Below are positions 26,715 through 34,957 of a stretch of DNA of 53,796 nucleotides, one piece after another (within the stretch, counting starts at the first letter, position 1; each line of letters opens with the position of its first letter). The notes below the pieces were generated by a model that had not been told where the DNA came from, did not search any database, and was given only the letters and a program-made list of their open reading frames with translations. Both the position numbers and the translations under genes were made by a program. Origin of the DNA: JACNIZ01 sp964344765 (lineage in GTDB: Bacteria > Planctomycetota > UBA1135); the NCBI GenBank assembly GCA_964344765.1, contig CAYFOM010000034.1, positions 1-53,796 on the forward strand. Reading direction: 5' to 3'.

Positions 26715-27458
26715 TTAGTTCAGCGGGAACAAGATCACCGTGCCCTTTGGAATGGTGACGTGATCCACATGGCCGGTGGCTAGCGGTTCTTCGATGACGC
26801 AATGCACGTGAGTCGCCGAACCCATGTGAGTGAATACGCGCTCGTCGTGCTGCGAGTAAAAGCCGATCAACCTGGCGCGGGTGGTGCCGGCATCGATCTG
26901 AATAGATGCGGCGAGATGGTCTTGATGCGAGGTGCCGCCTTCTTTGAGCTTGGAGCCGTCGATGATGTGGTATTGCAAGTCTTCGACCTCGGCATCGATG
27001 CGGAATGGGAAGCGTTGATTGGATTCCAGTCCAACGGTTGCGGCAAGGCTGGCGATTTTCTGATCGAGTTCATCGAAGCGAATTTCACTCGGCGTCGGCA
27101 AACCCACCCACTCGCGCACCGTGGCGGTGACCAGCAGCGTGGCGCCGTCGGTGGTGCTGGTTGGGGCGATGGAACGACCGAGTTTTCCTTCCGGATACGA
27201 AAGATAAAACTGGCCGTCGAGGGCGGTGACTTCGCCGTTCAAATCGGCTAGAGCGCCGACGGCGTAAAGGTTCGGGAATTTATTGAGCCCGGCTAGGTTG
27301 ACCATCGACTGCGTTTGCCCCTGATGGAACATTGCTTTAAGCGCCCCGTAAACCTCGATATCGGAGGTCCAGGTAGATTGCACGCGGTCGGATTCGGTAG
27401 GTGCGCCGGCACAAGCGCCGAGGGTCAGCGCGGTCAGAGTCAAAGCAATGGATTTCAT
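26715..27458 (-). CDS. Alpha-acetolactate decarboxylase-like lipoprotein
   Basis: A 247-residue protein with a perfect lipobox (LGAC, C16), so anchored in the envelope. The mature part follows the acetolactate decarboxylase (BudA/AlsD) pattern: WTSDIEVYGALKAMFHQG, then LNGEVTALDGQFY, RIDAEVEDLQYHI, and the metal site THVHCVIEEPLATGHVDHV (two His, then a third). Known enzymes convert 2-acetolactate to acetoin; some Gram-positive ones are secreted. The start at MKSI overlaps the stop of the VOC gene (ATGA). No acetolactate synthase is nearby, so the real substrate may differ. Confidence 0.75.
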   Translation of the reverse strand: MKSIALTLTALTLGACAGAPTESDRVQSTWTSDIEVYGALKAMFHQGQTQSMVNLAGLNKFPNLYAVGALADLNGEVTALDGQFYLSYPEGKLGRSIAPTSTTDGATLLVTATVREWVGLPTPSEIRFDELDQKIASLAATVGLESNQRFPFRIDAEVEDLQYHIIDGSKLKEGGTSHQDHLAASIQIDAGTTRARLIGFYSQHDERVFTHMGSATHVHCVIEEPLATGHVDHVTIPKGTVILFPLN

Positions 27459-27826
27459 TTTTCGTAGCCCCAAACTGCAAGTTCGTTTCCACTTGGATCG
27501 CGGAACTGAAAACGTCGTCCGCCAGGGAAGGAGAAGATTTTAGCAGTAATCTCACCGCCGGCGGCTTTGACTTTATCAAAGCTCGATTCCAAGTCGTCCG
27601 AATAAAGAATGACCAGCGGCCCGCCCGGCGCAACCGAGTCCATCAACCGCAACCCACCCGCTTCAAGTTGATCCGTGTGCGGCTTTTGAATGCCGACGTA
27701 CTCCGGCGCGTAATCGGTGAACTTCCAGTCAAACGCCGCGCCGTAAAAAGCCTTGGCCGCCTCCATGTCGGTGACATTGAATTCGATGTAATCGATTTGG
27801 TGATGTTGATGTGCAGCGTCGTTCAT
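27455..27826 (-). CDS. VOC-family (glyoxalase/bleomycin-resistance fold) protein
   Basis: A 123-residue protein with one full VOC module pair: IDYIEFNVTDMEAAKAFYGAAF at the start, PLVILYSDDLESSFDKV in the middle, and GGRRFQFRDPSGNELAVW at the end. His in HQHHQIDYIEF and Glu in GNELAVW are candidate metal ligands. Such proteins include dioxygenases, lyases and resistance proteins. The start at MNDAAHQ was chosen because the longer frame has no family similarity. Confidence 0.85.
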   Translation of the reverse strand: MNDAAHQHHQIDYIEFNVTDMEAAKAFYGAAFDWKFTDYAPEYVGIQKPHTDQLEAGGLRLMDSVAPGGPLVILYSDDLESSFDKVKAAGGEITAKIFSFPGGRRFQFRDPSGNELAVWGYEK

Positions 27827-27851
27827 GGTTTCGCTTTGTGATGGAAGTCGG

Positions 27852-28553
27852 TCACGCCACCGCAGTTTTATGCATCCGCAAAATGCGGAAGATGACCACA
27901 TGGGTGAAGATGGCGTTGGTCACCAGCAAGGCGGGCAGCAGCACATAAGGGAAGTGCATCACCCAAGTGTTGACCTGATGCGGCGCGTCGCCGAAGAATT
28001 CAAACATCGGTGTCGACGAGATTGCGATGAATGCGATCGCCGCCAAACACAAACTCCCCCACCAATTCCAAATGTAGATCAATTTCGGGAACGGGCGGCG
28101 GCTGATCAGCATGGCCAGGCCGAGCAGCAGCGCGCTGAGGCCGGTAAGAATGTCGTAGTTGTACCCGGCGAAGCTCAGCTGCTCGGGCATGATGCCGGCC
28201 GAGCTGGCGTAATGCATAACTAGTTCCAGCGGCAAGCGGAATGCTTGCATCAGAACCAGTAATTGAATGGGCACGGTTTCGGCGGCGGCGCGTCCGACCG
28301 CGGATCGGCCCAGAACGATTGGGCCGATAAAAAACAGCAACGCGAAAAACATAAACGGTGGCGGTCCGCTGCTGAAGTTCGCCAAGATCCCGCGGTGGGC
28401 GGCTAGAGCCGAGCCCCCACCCACCAGCAACGCCCACACGCTATAAGCCGCCGCCAACCGCGGCTTAAATGTGCCATACACAACGATGCTGAGCAGCGTG
28501 ACGGCCACCGCCAGAAGCAGAATGCCGTAGTAGACGAGGGGATCAAAGGTCAT
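27852..28553 (-). CDS. Multi-pass membrane protein of unknown function
   Basis: A 233-residue integral membrane protein with about seven hydrophobic segments. There is no signal peptide or soluble domain. Recognisable blocks are VLMQAFRLPLELVMHY, YDILTGLSALLLGL and WNWWGSLCLAAIAF; similar proteins are common and uncharacterised. It lies in the same-strand run of small enzymes, 25 bp upstream of the VOC gene and 14 bp downstream of the DUF5946 gene. The ATG at 28553 removes an unlikely arginine-rich extension. Confidence 0.75.
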   Translation of the reverse strand: MTFDPLVYYGILLLAVAVTLLSIVVYGTFKPRLAAAYSVWALLVGGGSALAAHRGILANFSSGPPPFMFFALLFFIGPIVLGRSAVGRAAAETVPIQLLVLMQAFRLPLELVMHYASSAGIMPEQLSFAGYNYDILTGLSALLLGLAMLISRRPFPKLIYIWNWWGSLCLAAIAFIAISSTPMFEFFGDAPHQVNTWVMHFPYVLLPALLVTNAIFTHVVIFRILRMHKTAVA

Positions 28554-28567
28554 GGCGCCTCTTCGTT

Positions 28568-28900
28568 TTACCGCGGCGGCGGCACGATCCGGTGCTGTTG
28601 AAGCAGATTCCTGATGGTTTGGTGCGCCGGCGCGAATGCCTGCCAGACGTCGGAGCACCATTGAGAAATCATCTGATCGCGGTCGGCGCCGGGAGACGCG
28701 GATTGCACCTGCTTGCCAGTATGGCCGTACTCCACATGTAGGCACAACCCCGCCAACGCAAAAACTATCCCAATTGGCTTGTCGCCGGGTTGAACATTCT
28801 GTGCCGCGCCGGCGTCGACTACATGTTGATGAATAAATTCGGCTCCGCCGTGCTCCAAGCTATAGCACTGGAGCTGTTGATAAGCATCGGATTGGGTCAT
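28568..28900 (-). CDS. DUF5946 family protein
   Basis: A 110-residue cytoplasmic protein. It opens with DAYQQLQCYSLEHGGAEFIH followed by QHVVDAGAAQNV and KPIGIVFALAGLCLHVE, the hallmark of DUF5946, a small His/Cys-containing family with no known function. The C-terminus has WCSDVWQAFAPAH. Its ATG overlaps the stop of the cupin gene (TAATG). Confidence 0.8.
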   Translation of the reverse strand: MTQSDAYQQLQCYSLEHGGAEFIHQHVVDAGAAQNVQPGDKPIGIVFALAGLCLHVEYGHTGKQVQSASPGADRDQMISQWCSDVWQAFAPAHQTIRNLLQQHRIVPPPR

Positions 28901-29262
28901 TAAATATGGTCAAGTTCGGTTTTGGTTCGCGGCCCGCCCACTTCGCCGGTGTTGACGGTTTCCGCCGGTTCAAAAAGCAGCACGTGGACTTCTTCTTCGG
29001 CACATGGCAAGTGCTCGACTCCGCGCGGAACGATTAAAAACTCACCCTCGCCGACGGTTTCGCTGCGGTCGCGAAAGCGCATGGTCAACGTGCCGCTGAG
29101 CACTAAAAATAGTTCGTCTTCGTTGGCGTGACTGTGCCAGACAAAATCGCCTTGCAACTTGGCGATGCGCACGTGTTGGCCGTTCAACTCGCCGATGATT
29201 TTGGGGCTCCACTGTTCGGTGAACGAGGCAAGTTTCTCGGCGAGGTTTACGACGGCGGTCAT
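28900..29262 (-). CDS. Small cupin-domain protein
   Basis: A 120-residue single-cupin protein. Motif 1 is HSHANEDELFLVLSG (two His, one Glu) and motif 2 is GEFLIVPRGVEHLP (His), giving a complete 3-His/1-Glu metal site. Proteins of this size are mannose-6-phosphate isomerase-like or quercetinase-like cupins; the substrate is unknown. It is translationally coupled to the DUF5946 gene downstream. Confidence 0.87.
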   Translation of the reverse strand: MTAVVNLAEKLASFTEQWSPKIIGELNGQHVRIAKLQGDFVWHSHANEDELFLVLSGTLTMRFRDRSETVGEGEFLIVPRGVEHLPCAEEEVHVLLFEPAETVNTGEVGGPRTKTELDHI

Positions 29263-29269
29263 GACCGAA

Positions 29270-29542
29270 TTATGCCACGACCGTCACCCGCCAACCATCC
29301 GGGTCGTCGAAGTAGAACACGAGCAAGTTGTCCTGACTCGGCGCCGGACACGGACTGCCATCGGCGTGGCGGGTGAATTCAATTTCGTAGCCGCCGGTTT
29401 CGGTGGTCAAAATCAATCCGTCGTAGCCGTCGTGATCTTCGAAAGTGCCCAATACGGTCAAGCCCAAGCCGTCGACGTAAAAGTGACGCAATGCGTCAAG
29501 GTTGTCGGTGGGTCGCGCCACGCGAAACTTATGCGGTTGCAT
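29270..29542 (-). CDS. VOC-family protein with an internal deletion
   Basis: A 90-residue protein, about 30-35 residues shorter than its relatives. It starts normally (FRVARPTDNLDALRHFYVDGLG) and runs to CPAPSQDNLLVFYF, then jumps straight to the terminal DDPDGWRV. Relatives have a helix and a strand with a conserved E/NPYW-type segment between those two blocks. The frame is kept across the gap. It may be a decaying gene or a minimal version; loss of that segment would remove part of the active-site cup. It overlaps the next gene by 14 bp. Confidence 0.65.
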   Translation of the reverse strand: MQPHKFRVARPTDNLDALRHFYVDGLGLTVLGTFEDHDGYDGLILTTETGGYEIEFTRHADGSPCPAPSQDNLLVFYFDDPDGWRVTVVA

Positions 29543-30356
29543 CGAGAATCTCCTGAAAGCGGCGGTTGGCGGCGGCGGTCGGTTTTTGGGTTGAGCAGAA
29601 GTTCAACTTACCCAATAAACGATGGCGGGATTGCAGTTGCAGTTGTCCAGCAGGATTGACTTTGGATTGAAGCTCGGCGAGGGCTTGCTGAAAGCGTTCG
29701 TCGCCACGCGCAACGGCGAAATGGCTGAGCACATAAACGTAGTAGAACAAGTTGTAGCGCAGGAACGGGAATTCGACCTGCATGAAGCGCTTGCCGATTC
29801 CCCAATGACACGGACCGGTCGGCACGCGATCCACCCAATGCTGGAGTAGCGTTTCAACCGCGCCATCGACTGTGGCATTTCCCTGCAAGCTGCGCGAGTC
29901 GTGCCGCAATGCGTCCAACACGTTGAGCGTTGCACCGGGATTGGATTTCTGCGTTTCCGGTCCTTTTCCGAAGCGCGAAAAATTGCAGCGCCAGCCACCG
30001 TCGTCGAAAGTGGATTCAAGGAAATACTGAAAGGTTCGTTGCACCGCCTCGTGTTCGGCGTATCCAAAGCGGCACAACACCCGCGCGGCTTCGGCGGTGT
30101 AGCACGGATACATCGGCGACTTGGGTCCGACGCGAATGCGTCCGTCGGGGCGGCAACATTTCAATATTAAATCCAACCCGCCGGCCACCGCTTCATGATC
30201 GGCTGGTACATCCAACTCGTGCAACATCAACAGCGCGCCAATCGTGCTAAACGGATTGCCGACGTAAACCTTGCCGTCGGCGCTTGCCCAGAAGTCGGCG
30301 CCGTTTGCATTGCGCTTGGAAAGGATGAAATCGATGTCGGCTTGCACGTCGCTCAT
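29529..30356 (-). CDS. Alpha/alpha-toroid (terpene cyclase/prenyltransferase-fold) protein of unknown function
   Basis: A 275-residue cytoplasmic protein made of paired helices. Repeats such as NPFSTIGALLMLHEL, YPCYTAEAARVLCRFGY, TFDDGGWRCNF, NPGATLNVLDALRH and FPFLRYNLFYYVYVLSHF resemble squalene-hopene cyclase and prenyltransferase toroids, but it is less than half the size of a cyclase and has no DxDD motif. The ATG at 30356 has a GGGGG Shine-Dalgarno-like run; an ATG at 30368 is the alternative. No substrate can be suggested. Confidence 0.72.
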   Translation of the reverse strand: MSDVQADIDFILSKRNANGADFWASADGKVYVGNPFSTIGALLMLHELDVPADHEAVAGGLDLILKCCRPDGRIRVGPKSPMYPCYTAEAARVLCRFGYAEHEAVQRTFQYFLESTFDDGGWRCNFSRFGKGPETQKSNPGATLNVLDALRHDSRSLQGNATVDGAVETLLQHWVDRVPTGPCHWGIGKRFMQVEFPFLRYNLFYYVYVLSHFAVARGDERFQQALAELQSKVNPAGQLQLQSRHRLLGKLNFCSTQKPTAAANRRFQEILDATA

Positions 30357-30370
30357 GAGCGCCCCCATGA

Positions 30371-30775
30371 TTAATACAGCACCACTGCGTCGCGCCGGAA
30401 GTTTCCGCAGATGCCTTCGTACTTGGCATCCAAGCCAACGAATTGCTCGCGCGTCATCGGACTAATCGACAGGGGGCCTAAACCAGTTGCCTCGGTTAGC
30501 TGGTCTCCCATCGTGTGAAGTGCCGGGACTTCAATGTCGTAATCGCACTGGTCGAGGAAAATCAAAAAGTCATAATCCGAATCCGGCCGCGCTTCGCCTC
30601 GGGCACGCGAGCCCACCAATTTGATGGTTTGCATTCGTGCGCCGTAGTGTTCGTCGGCGGCTGCAATCAGGCGATCAAATAAATCACGGTCCGCATCGCT
30701 AAATCGCGCGGCGGCTTGCTCGACGGGTAGGCCAAAATGGGCGACGTCATCGGCGGCGAGAGGAGTTTTGCGCAT
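30371..30775 (-). CDS. MNT-type nucleotidyltransferase-domain protein
   Basis: A 134-residue protein with the minimal nucleotidyltransferase motif GSRARGEARPDSDYDFLIF (G-S-x(n)-D-x-D), followed by a third strand with acidic residues (YDIEV). Such proteins transfer AMP or nucleotides to proteins or drugs, or act as MntA-type antitoxins. No HEPN partner gene is adjacent, which argues against a toxin-antitoxin pair here. The ATG at 30775 was chosen because the upstream part has no family similarity. Confidence 0.8.
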   Translation of the reverse strand: MRKTPLAADDVAHFGLPVEQAAARFSDADRDLFDRLIAAADEHYGARMQTIKLVGSRARGEARPDSDYDFLIFLDQCDYDIEVPALHTMGDQLTEATGLGPLSISPMTREQFVGLDAKYEGICGNFRRDAVVLY

Positions 30776-30860
30776 GATGCTCGGTGATTTCCAACAGCGG
30801 ATGCTTCCGCTGACCAACACGTCGTTCATAATAGCGCCCACACTTCCTCCCCGAATCCAC

Positions 30861-31235
30861 ATGCCTACCGCCAAAGATCCAACCGAAGCCATGCGCGCCG
30901 AAGCCGCCGCGCTGCCCGACGTCGTCGAAGGTTCGTCCTGCACGCAGACGTCGTTTAAAATTGGCAAAACCGCGTTCTTGTACATTGGCCCAGGCGCAAA
31001 AGGCGTCGGCTTTAAGGCGATGATGAAGCTGGATCAATCGCTGGCTAAAGTGCGCGAGATGGCGGAGAAAGAACCCGATCGCTATTCAGGAAGCACCGGC
31101 TGGGTGACGCTTCGTTTCTCTGCCGACAAACCGATTCCGAAAACGCTGTGGAAGAAGTGGATTCGCGAGTCGTACCAGCTCGCGGCGGGCGGCGGAAAGA
31201 AAACGGCTAAGAAGCCTGCCATGCGCAAGCGTTAG
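30861..31235 (+). CDS. MmcQ/YjbR-like protein
   Basis: A 124-residue protein with the MmcQ/YjbR pattern: PDVVEGSSCTQTSFKIGKTAF (the strand reading F-x-G-K), then MKLDQSL and GWVTLRFSADKPIP, ending in WIRESYQLAAG. The family has a CyaY-like fold and is linked to DNA binding only weakly. The lysine-rich tail (GGGKKTAKKPAMRKR) could bind nucleic acid. It stands alone on the plus strand, overlapping the 3' end of the convergent membrane protein gene by 4 bp. Confidence 0.8.
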   Translation: MPTAKDPTEAMRAEAAALPDVVEGSSCTQTSFKIGKTAFLYIGPGAKGVGFKAMMKLDQSLAKVREMAEKEPDRYSGSTGWVTLRFSADKPIPKTLWKKWIRESYQLAAGGGKKTAKKPAMRKR

Positions 31236-31786
31236 ACTTGAGCGGCTTCCTTTTCGCGCATCAGTTCTAGATAACTGCGGATGTGGGCACCACAGACCAC
31301 GCCGAGCAAAACCATCGGGATTGCTCCGAAGATGTAAACGTGTCCCAACCAAAATACAAAGGATTGAATGGCTTTCTGCACCGAATGGCCATCGAGCCAG
31401 CCGAGAGCGATTGCCGGAAATAGCAGGCAAGTCATCGAGCCGGCTAAAACCGAAACTGCTGCATTGCAAATGCCCAAAAACAGGGAAAAGCTCAAGCCCG
31501 CGCGTGCGTAGGCCGGCGCCAAAACGCGGGAAAACATAGCGCCGCCGGTGACAGCGCCGAGTATTGCTAATGCGGAATAGTGATTAAGCAGTTCATCCAC
31601 TGCAAACTTGCGACCAGTGCCGAAAATCATGCCACCAAAAATGAGCGCTGCAAAAACACAGCCAACCACGGCATAACTGGCAGTCAACTTCCAGACAATC
31701 TGTTTGGTTGCCCTGATCAAAGCGGCATCGGGTGAAACTTGATTCACAATAAAAATCGGCTGCCCATCGGCCGCCTCGTTCTTCAT
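31232..31786 (-). CDS. Four-helix membrane protein of unknown function
   Basis: A 184-residue inner-membrane protein with about four or five hydrophobic segments (from ~34 to ~170) and a charged cytoplasmic tail (ELMREKEAAQV). No family recognised. It is divergent from the large anchored protein gene with 12 bp between the proposed start codons, so promoters must overlap coding sequence. Confidence 0.72.
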   Translation of the reverse strand: MKNEAADGQPIFIVNQVSPDAALIRATKQIVWKLTASYAVVGCVFAALIFGGMIFGTGRKFAVDELLNHYSALAILGAVTGGAMFSRVLAPAYARAGLSFSLFLGICNAAVSVLAGSMTCLLFPAIALGWLDGHSVQKAIQSFVFWLGHVYIFGAIPMVLLGVVCGAHIRSYLELMREKEAAQV

Positions 31787-31798
31787 AATACCCCCATC

Positions 31799-34345
31799 TT
31801 GAAATCAAAATTCAGCCCTGCCCTCATTTTTGCCATGGCAGCTTTGTTATTGCTGCTGGCTTACCTGTTCATCCCCGACGGCAACAACGGGGAGCTGGAC
31901 GCCGCCCTTGGCAACACCACCGGCGATACCCCCGCGAATGGAATCACCGCTTCTGCCGACGGCCCAACCACCAAAACCGAACGCGCCGAAAGCGAGCCGT
32001 CGGCAGTGGACGCGGTTGCTGATTCTTCGGTTGCCGTAAATGATGAAGAAGAGCAATTCTTCCTTTCCGGCAAGGTGATGGACGAAGGGGGCAATCCCGT
32101 CGAAGGCGCTTGGGTAACGACCGCGAAGGATCCGCAGCCGGTCTTCACCGATGCATCGGGGCACTTTGCCACTCCAATCGCCGCCCCACCCGGACCTGGA
32201 AATTGGCTAATTTACGACGCATGGCACGAGGGTTATGAATTGGCTCGGAGCCAGACCAATGAGCCGGGTGCCGTCACCATTGTTCTGAAAAAAGGCACCA
32301 CCTTTCCTGCCCGAGTAATCGACGCAACGAATCAGCAACCCATTGAAGGCGCAGTCGCGCAATTCATGTTGCGCGGATACATGGATCCGGCGTTGGGAGC
32401 TTTGAATCAGTATCCGTGGATTAAAATTCCCATTCCTCCATTCACGAGCGACGCCAACGGCATCTTTACCGTCCCACCAATTTCATCGGGATTCATCCAC
32501 ATCACCGCCCCTGGATACGCCGACAGCGTAGAAGTTGTTTATCCGTCGCCTCACGAATGGAATTTCGCATTGGTTCCAAAGGCACAAGTCCGCGTGCGTT
32601 TTGTGCTTGAAGACGACACGCCGCTGGCAAATACAGTCGCTTCGTTTGACCCATCCTTTGAACCCATAACTACGGATGGCGATGGCTGGTTAACCGTGCC
32701 GGCACTTTCGCAAGCCTATTACAGCAACCTGGTGCTTCAGTGGCAGGATAAGGGGTATGTGTTTGGTTGGGCTCACGATCTTCCTCAACTCCCCAAACTA
32801 GAGAACGGCAAAGAGCTGGTCGTTCCTTATCGACCGATTGAGGGCAAGCTTGCCATTTCAGGATCGGCAAAGCCGGAAGAATTTGAAGTCGCCACCTTCT
32901 CACTTCGTTGGAATCATGGCACCTACAAAATGCCCGATCCGGACCGCCAGCCGGAACTTTTGTACTGGGCGCCGGTCAACAGCGATGCCAGTTTTGAGAT
33001 TCTGAACGGCTGGCAAGGTGCAGGCACTGAGATTGCAGTTCGCAGAATCGCCGATGGTGAAATTATCCATAAGCAACGCCTGAAAGGCGAGGGCCCATTT
33101 CTAATCCCACTGGATTTGGACTACGGCGCTCTAGCCCGTTTCGAAATCAAAGCAGAACCGCCTGAAGCTTTGCATGCTATGCGCCTGTGGATTTATCGCG
33201 AATACCAAAGCAATCCCGATCAAAAAGTCCCTGCTCTTCCTTTGAAAGATGGAAAAGCCGAGGTAAACCTGCGGCAAGGGCAATGGGCGGTCAAATTGAT
33301 TGGCGAGGGTTTTGAAAGCTCTCCGCGCTTAGGCTCGATTTCGATGGCGGAGGGGGAAACTGATTTTGTCTTTGACCTAGGCAAACTGCGGAAGGTCCGC
33401 GGGCGACTGACCGCGGGTGGACGCGCGGTGGACGACGCAATCCTGGATTTCCATCAGAAGGGTGGCTACTACGTCGACCGTCGCTCGGCGGGTCCGAGGA
33501 TGGGCGATTCCAAGCAACTCTCTGGTTTTATGATTCGCAAGCGTTTGACCGGGGACGGAAAATGGGATATCGGCTGGATCCCGGAGACGGCAATGATCGC
33601 GCGGTTCGAAACCGATAATCGCTGGCTCGGCCGTGGTGCGAGTTTCCACTTTGAACTTCCACCCGGACAAGATTATTTCGATTTCAAGCTTCCGGTTGCC
33701 ACGGTGAAATTCACTCTAAATGGCGATGTTGCCCCAGCACCCAAGGACGTCGAAATTTGGCGAAAGGAGCTGCCGGAGTTAGGCGGCGTTGGCGTCGACT
33801 ATATGTCCACCTATCACCACGCCTTCCCCGATCTATCCGCCGGTCCCCAAGAAATTACTGTGTCGCCGGGGCAATTCAGACTGTTTTTACATGACCCGAC
33901 TTTGCTCCTCACGCCGACGAACTTCACCGTGCGCGAGGGTGAATACTTACCGTTAACCGTTCAAGTAGAGCCCGCGGGTGAGGTGGTCGTGGTTTGGCAC
34001 ACCGAGCAAGGACCGTGGCAGGCCAGATATGTGCTGGAGCCGGCAGAAGAGGGCCTAATGTCCGTCGAACCCCGGCGCATCATTTCCCGAGAGTACAACG
34101 CGCGGAAGGGTGGATTTAGATACTCCTACTCCACCGTTCCCGGAAAATGGAAATTGCGGCTTACCGATGTGTCCAAGGAATTGGACTCCAAGCACATGCA
34201 CGAAACTGGCAACACCTTTGGTAACGAAAACAACCTTCCGGAGATTGAGCTGGAAGTGGTCGGCGGACGTCGGACCTTTGTCATCGTTGGCTTGGATGCC
34301 GATGGCAATTTGACCCTGCGGCAGGAATTGCGCGATCGGGAATAG
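31799..34345 (+). CDS. Large membrane-anchored protein with carboxypeptidase-regulatory-like repeats
   Basis: An 848-residue protein. An N-terminal TM segment (~8-24) anchors it with the rest outside; a low-complexity, Ala/Thr/Glu-rich linker (~25-80) is followed by beta-sandwich repeats of the CarboxypepD_reg type (LSGKVMDEGGNPVEGAWVTT, FPARVIDATNQQPIEGAV, VRGRLTAGGRAVDDAIL). No enzymatic motif was seen. The proposed start is TTG 31799, giving MKSKFSPALIF; ATG 31835 is the alternative. A similar architecture occurs at 48570-51029 on the other strand. Confidence 0.78.
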   Translation: MKSKFSPALIFAMAALLLLLAYLFIPDGNNGELDAALGNTTGDTPANGITASADGPTTKTERAESEPSAVDAVADSSVAVNDEEEQFFLSGKVMDEGGNPVEGAWVTTAKDPQPVFTDASGHFATPIAAPPGPGNWLIYDAWHEGYELARSQTNEPGAVTIVLKKGTTFPARVIDATNQQPIEGAVAQFMLRGYMDPALGALNQYPWIKIPIPPFTSDANGIFTVPPISSGFIHITAPGYADSVEVVYPSPHEWNFALVPKAQVRVRFVLEDDTPLANTVASFDPSFEPITTDGDGWLTVPALSQAYYSNLVLQWQDKGYVFGWAHDLPQLPKLENGKELVVPYRPIEGKLAISGSAKPEEFEVATFSLRWNHGTYKMPDPDRQPELLYWAPVNSDASFEILNGWQGAGTEIAVRRIADGEIIHKQRLKGEGPFLIPLDLDYGALARFEIKAEPPEALHAMRLWIYREYQSNPDQKVPALPLKDGKAEVNLRQGQWAVKLIGEGFESSPRLGSISMAEGETDFVFDLGKLRKVRGRLTAGGRAVDDAILDFHQKGGYYVDRRSAGPRMGDSKQLSGFMIRKRLTGDGKWDIGWIPETAMIARFETDNRWLGRGASFHFELPPGQDYFDFKLPVATVKFTLNGDVAPAPKDVEIWRKELPELGGVGVDYMSTYHHAFPDLSAGPQEITVSPGQFRLFLHDPTLLLTPTNFTVREGEYLPLTVQVEPAGEVVVVWHTEQGPWQARYVLEPAEEGLMSVEPRRIISREYNARKGGFRYSYSTVPGKWKLRLTDVSKELDSKHMHETGNTFGNENNLPEIELEVVGGRRTFVIVGLDADGNLTLRQELRDRE

Positions 34346-34346
34346 G

Positions 34347-34387
34347 CAGCCGAGGAATGCGGTCGGTTACATCGGCTGACCGCATTC
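34347..34387. terminator. Overlapping hairpins between convergent genes
   Basis: GAATGCGGTC (34355-34364) pairs perfectly with GACCGCATTC (34378-34387). A second stem, CAGCCGA (34347-34353) with TCGGCTG (34372-34378), competes for the same side. It sits between the convergent ends of the large repeat protein and the zinc-ribbon gene. There is no T run, so a bidirectional terminator or 3'-end protecting structure is likely but not proven. Confidence 0.45.
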
Positions 34388-34837
34388 TTGGCAGAACTTG
34401 GAGTCTTCCTCGTTCAGCTTCCCGCAGTCGCGGCATTTGATCATGATGATTTTTTCGACGTCGGGCGTAGGTTTGCCGTCGCCGAATTTCGACAAGTCCA
34501 AACCGGCCTCGTCGATCGCATCTTTGACCATGCCGCCGCCCATGCGCGAAAATGGTTCGAGCTCTTCTCGCGCGCGACCAGGGTCGAGCACCACACCGGA
34601 ACCCGCTAAACCGCGAGCACCAATTCGATTGATGATGCCGCCAACGAAGATCAAGATGAACCCGCCGAAGCCGCGGCCGACGAATGAACTAAAAAACCCA
34701 GGGCCGTCATCGAAGCCGGATTGAATGCCGCAACCAACCAGCGCAAAGTTGGAGAGAAAGAGAATCAGGCCAATAATCTGAATGCCTCCACCGATGTAGT
34801 AGAGCGCTTTTCTTCCGTCGGAAATTTGTCTTGCCAT
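34367..34837 (-). CDS. Membrane protein with C-terminal zinc ribbon
   Basis: A 156-residue protein with two TM segments (~13-35 and ~55-75), a cytoplasmic linker and a C-terminal zinc ribbon IKCRDCGKLNEEDSKFCQECG (two CxxC pairs). The function is unknown; zinc-ribbon tails of this type often mediate protein contacts. It is monocistronic by position, and its stop lies inside the hairpins shared with the convergent gene. Confidence 0.82.
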   Translation of the reverse strand: MARQISDGRKALYYIGGGIQIIGLILFLSNFALVGCGIQSGFDDGPGFFSSFVGRGFGGFILIFVGGIINRIGARGLAGSGVVLDPGRAREELEPFSRMGGGMVKDAIDEAGLDLSKFGDGKPTPDVEKIIMIKCRDCGKLNEEDSKFCQECGQPM

Positions 34838-34911
34838 CGCGGGTAAGGTTAATCGAAGGGGGGTTATCGGGCCACAACAAGCCGGCCCACTACGCCAAAT
34901 CCTTCGGAATA

Positions 34912-34920
34912 TGCTATAAA
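34912..34920 (+). promoter_or_regulatory. Possible extended -10 promoter
   Basis: TGCTATAAA (34912-34920) is an extended -10 element 38 bases upstream of the ATG at 34958. No good -35 box is present at the expected place, which extended -10 promoters can tolerate. It lies in a 120-bp gap between divergent genes. Confidence 0.35.
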
Positions 34921-34957
34921 CAATTTCCTACCCAACTCAACGATTCCCGCTCTTCCC

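Noticed and set aside
30371..31235. MNT nucleotidyltransferase and its neighbour as a HEPN/MNT toxin-antitoxin pair
   Set aside because: The neighbour is MmcQ-like on the opposite strand, with no HEPN RX4-6H motif seen.
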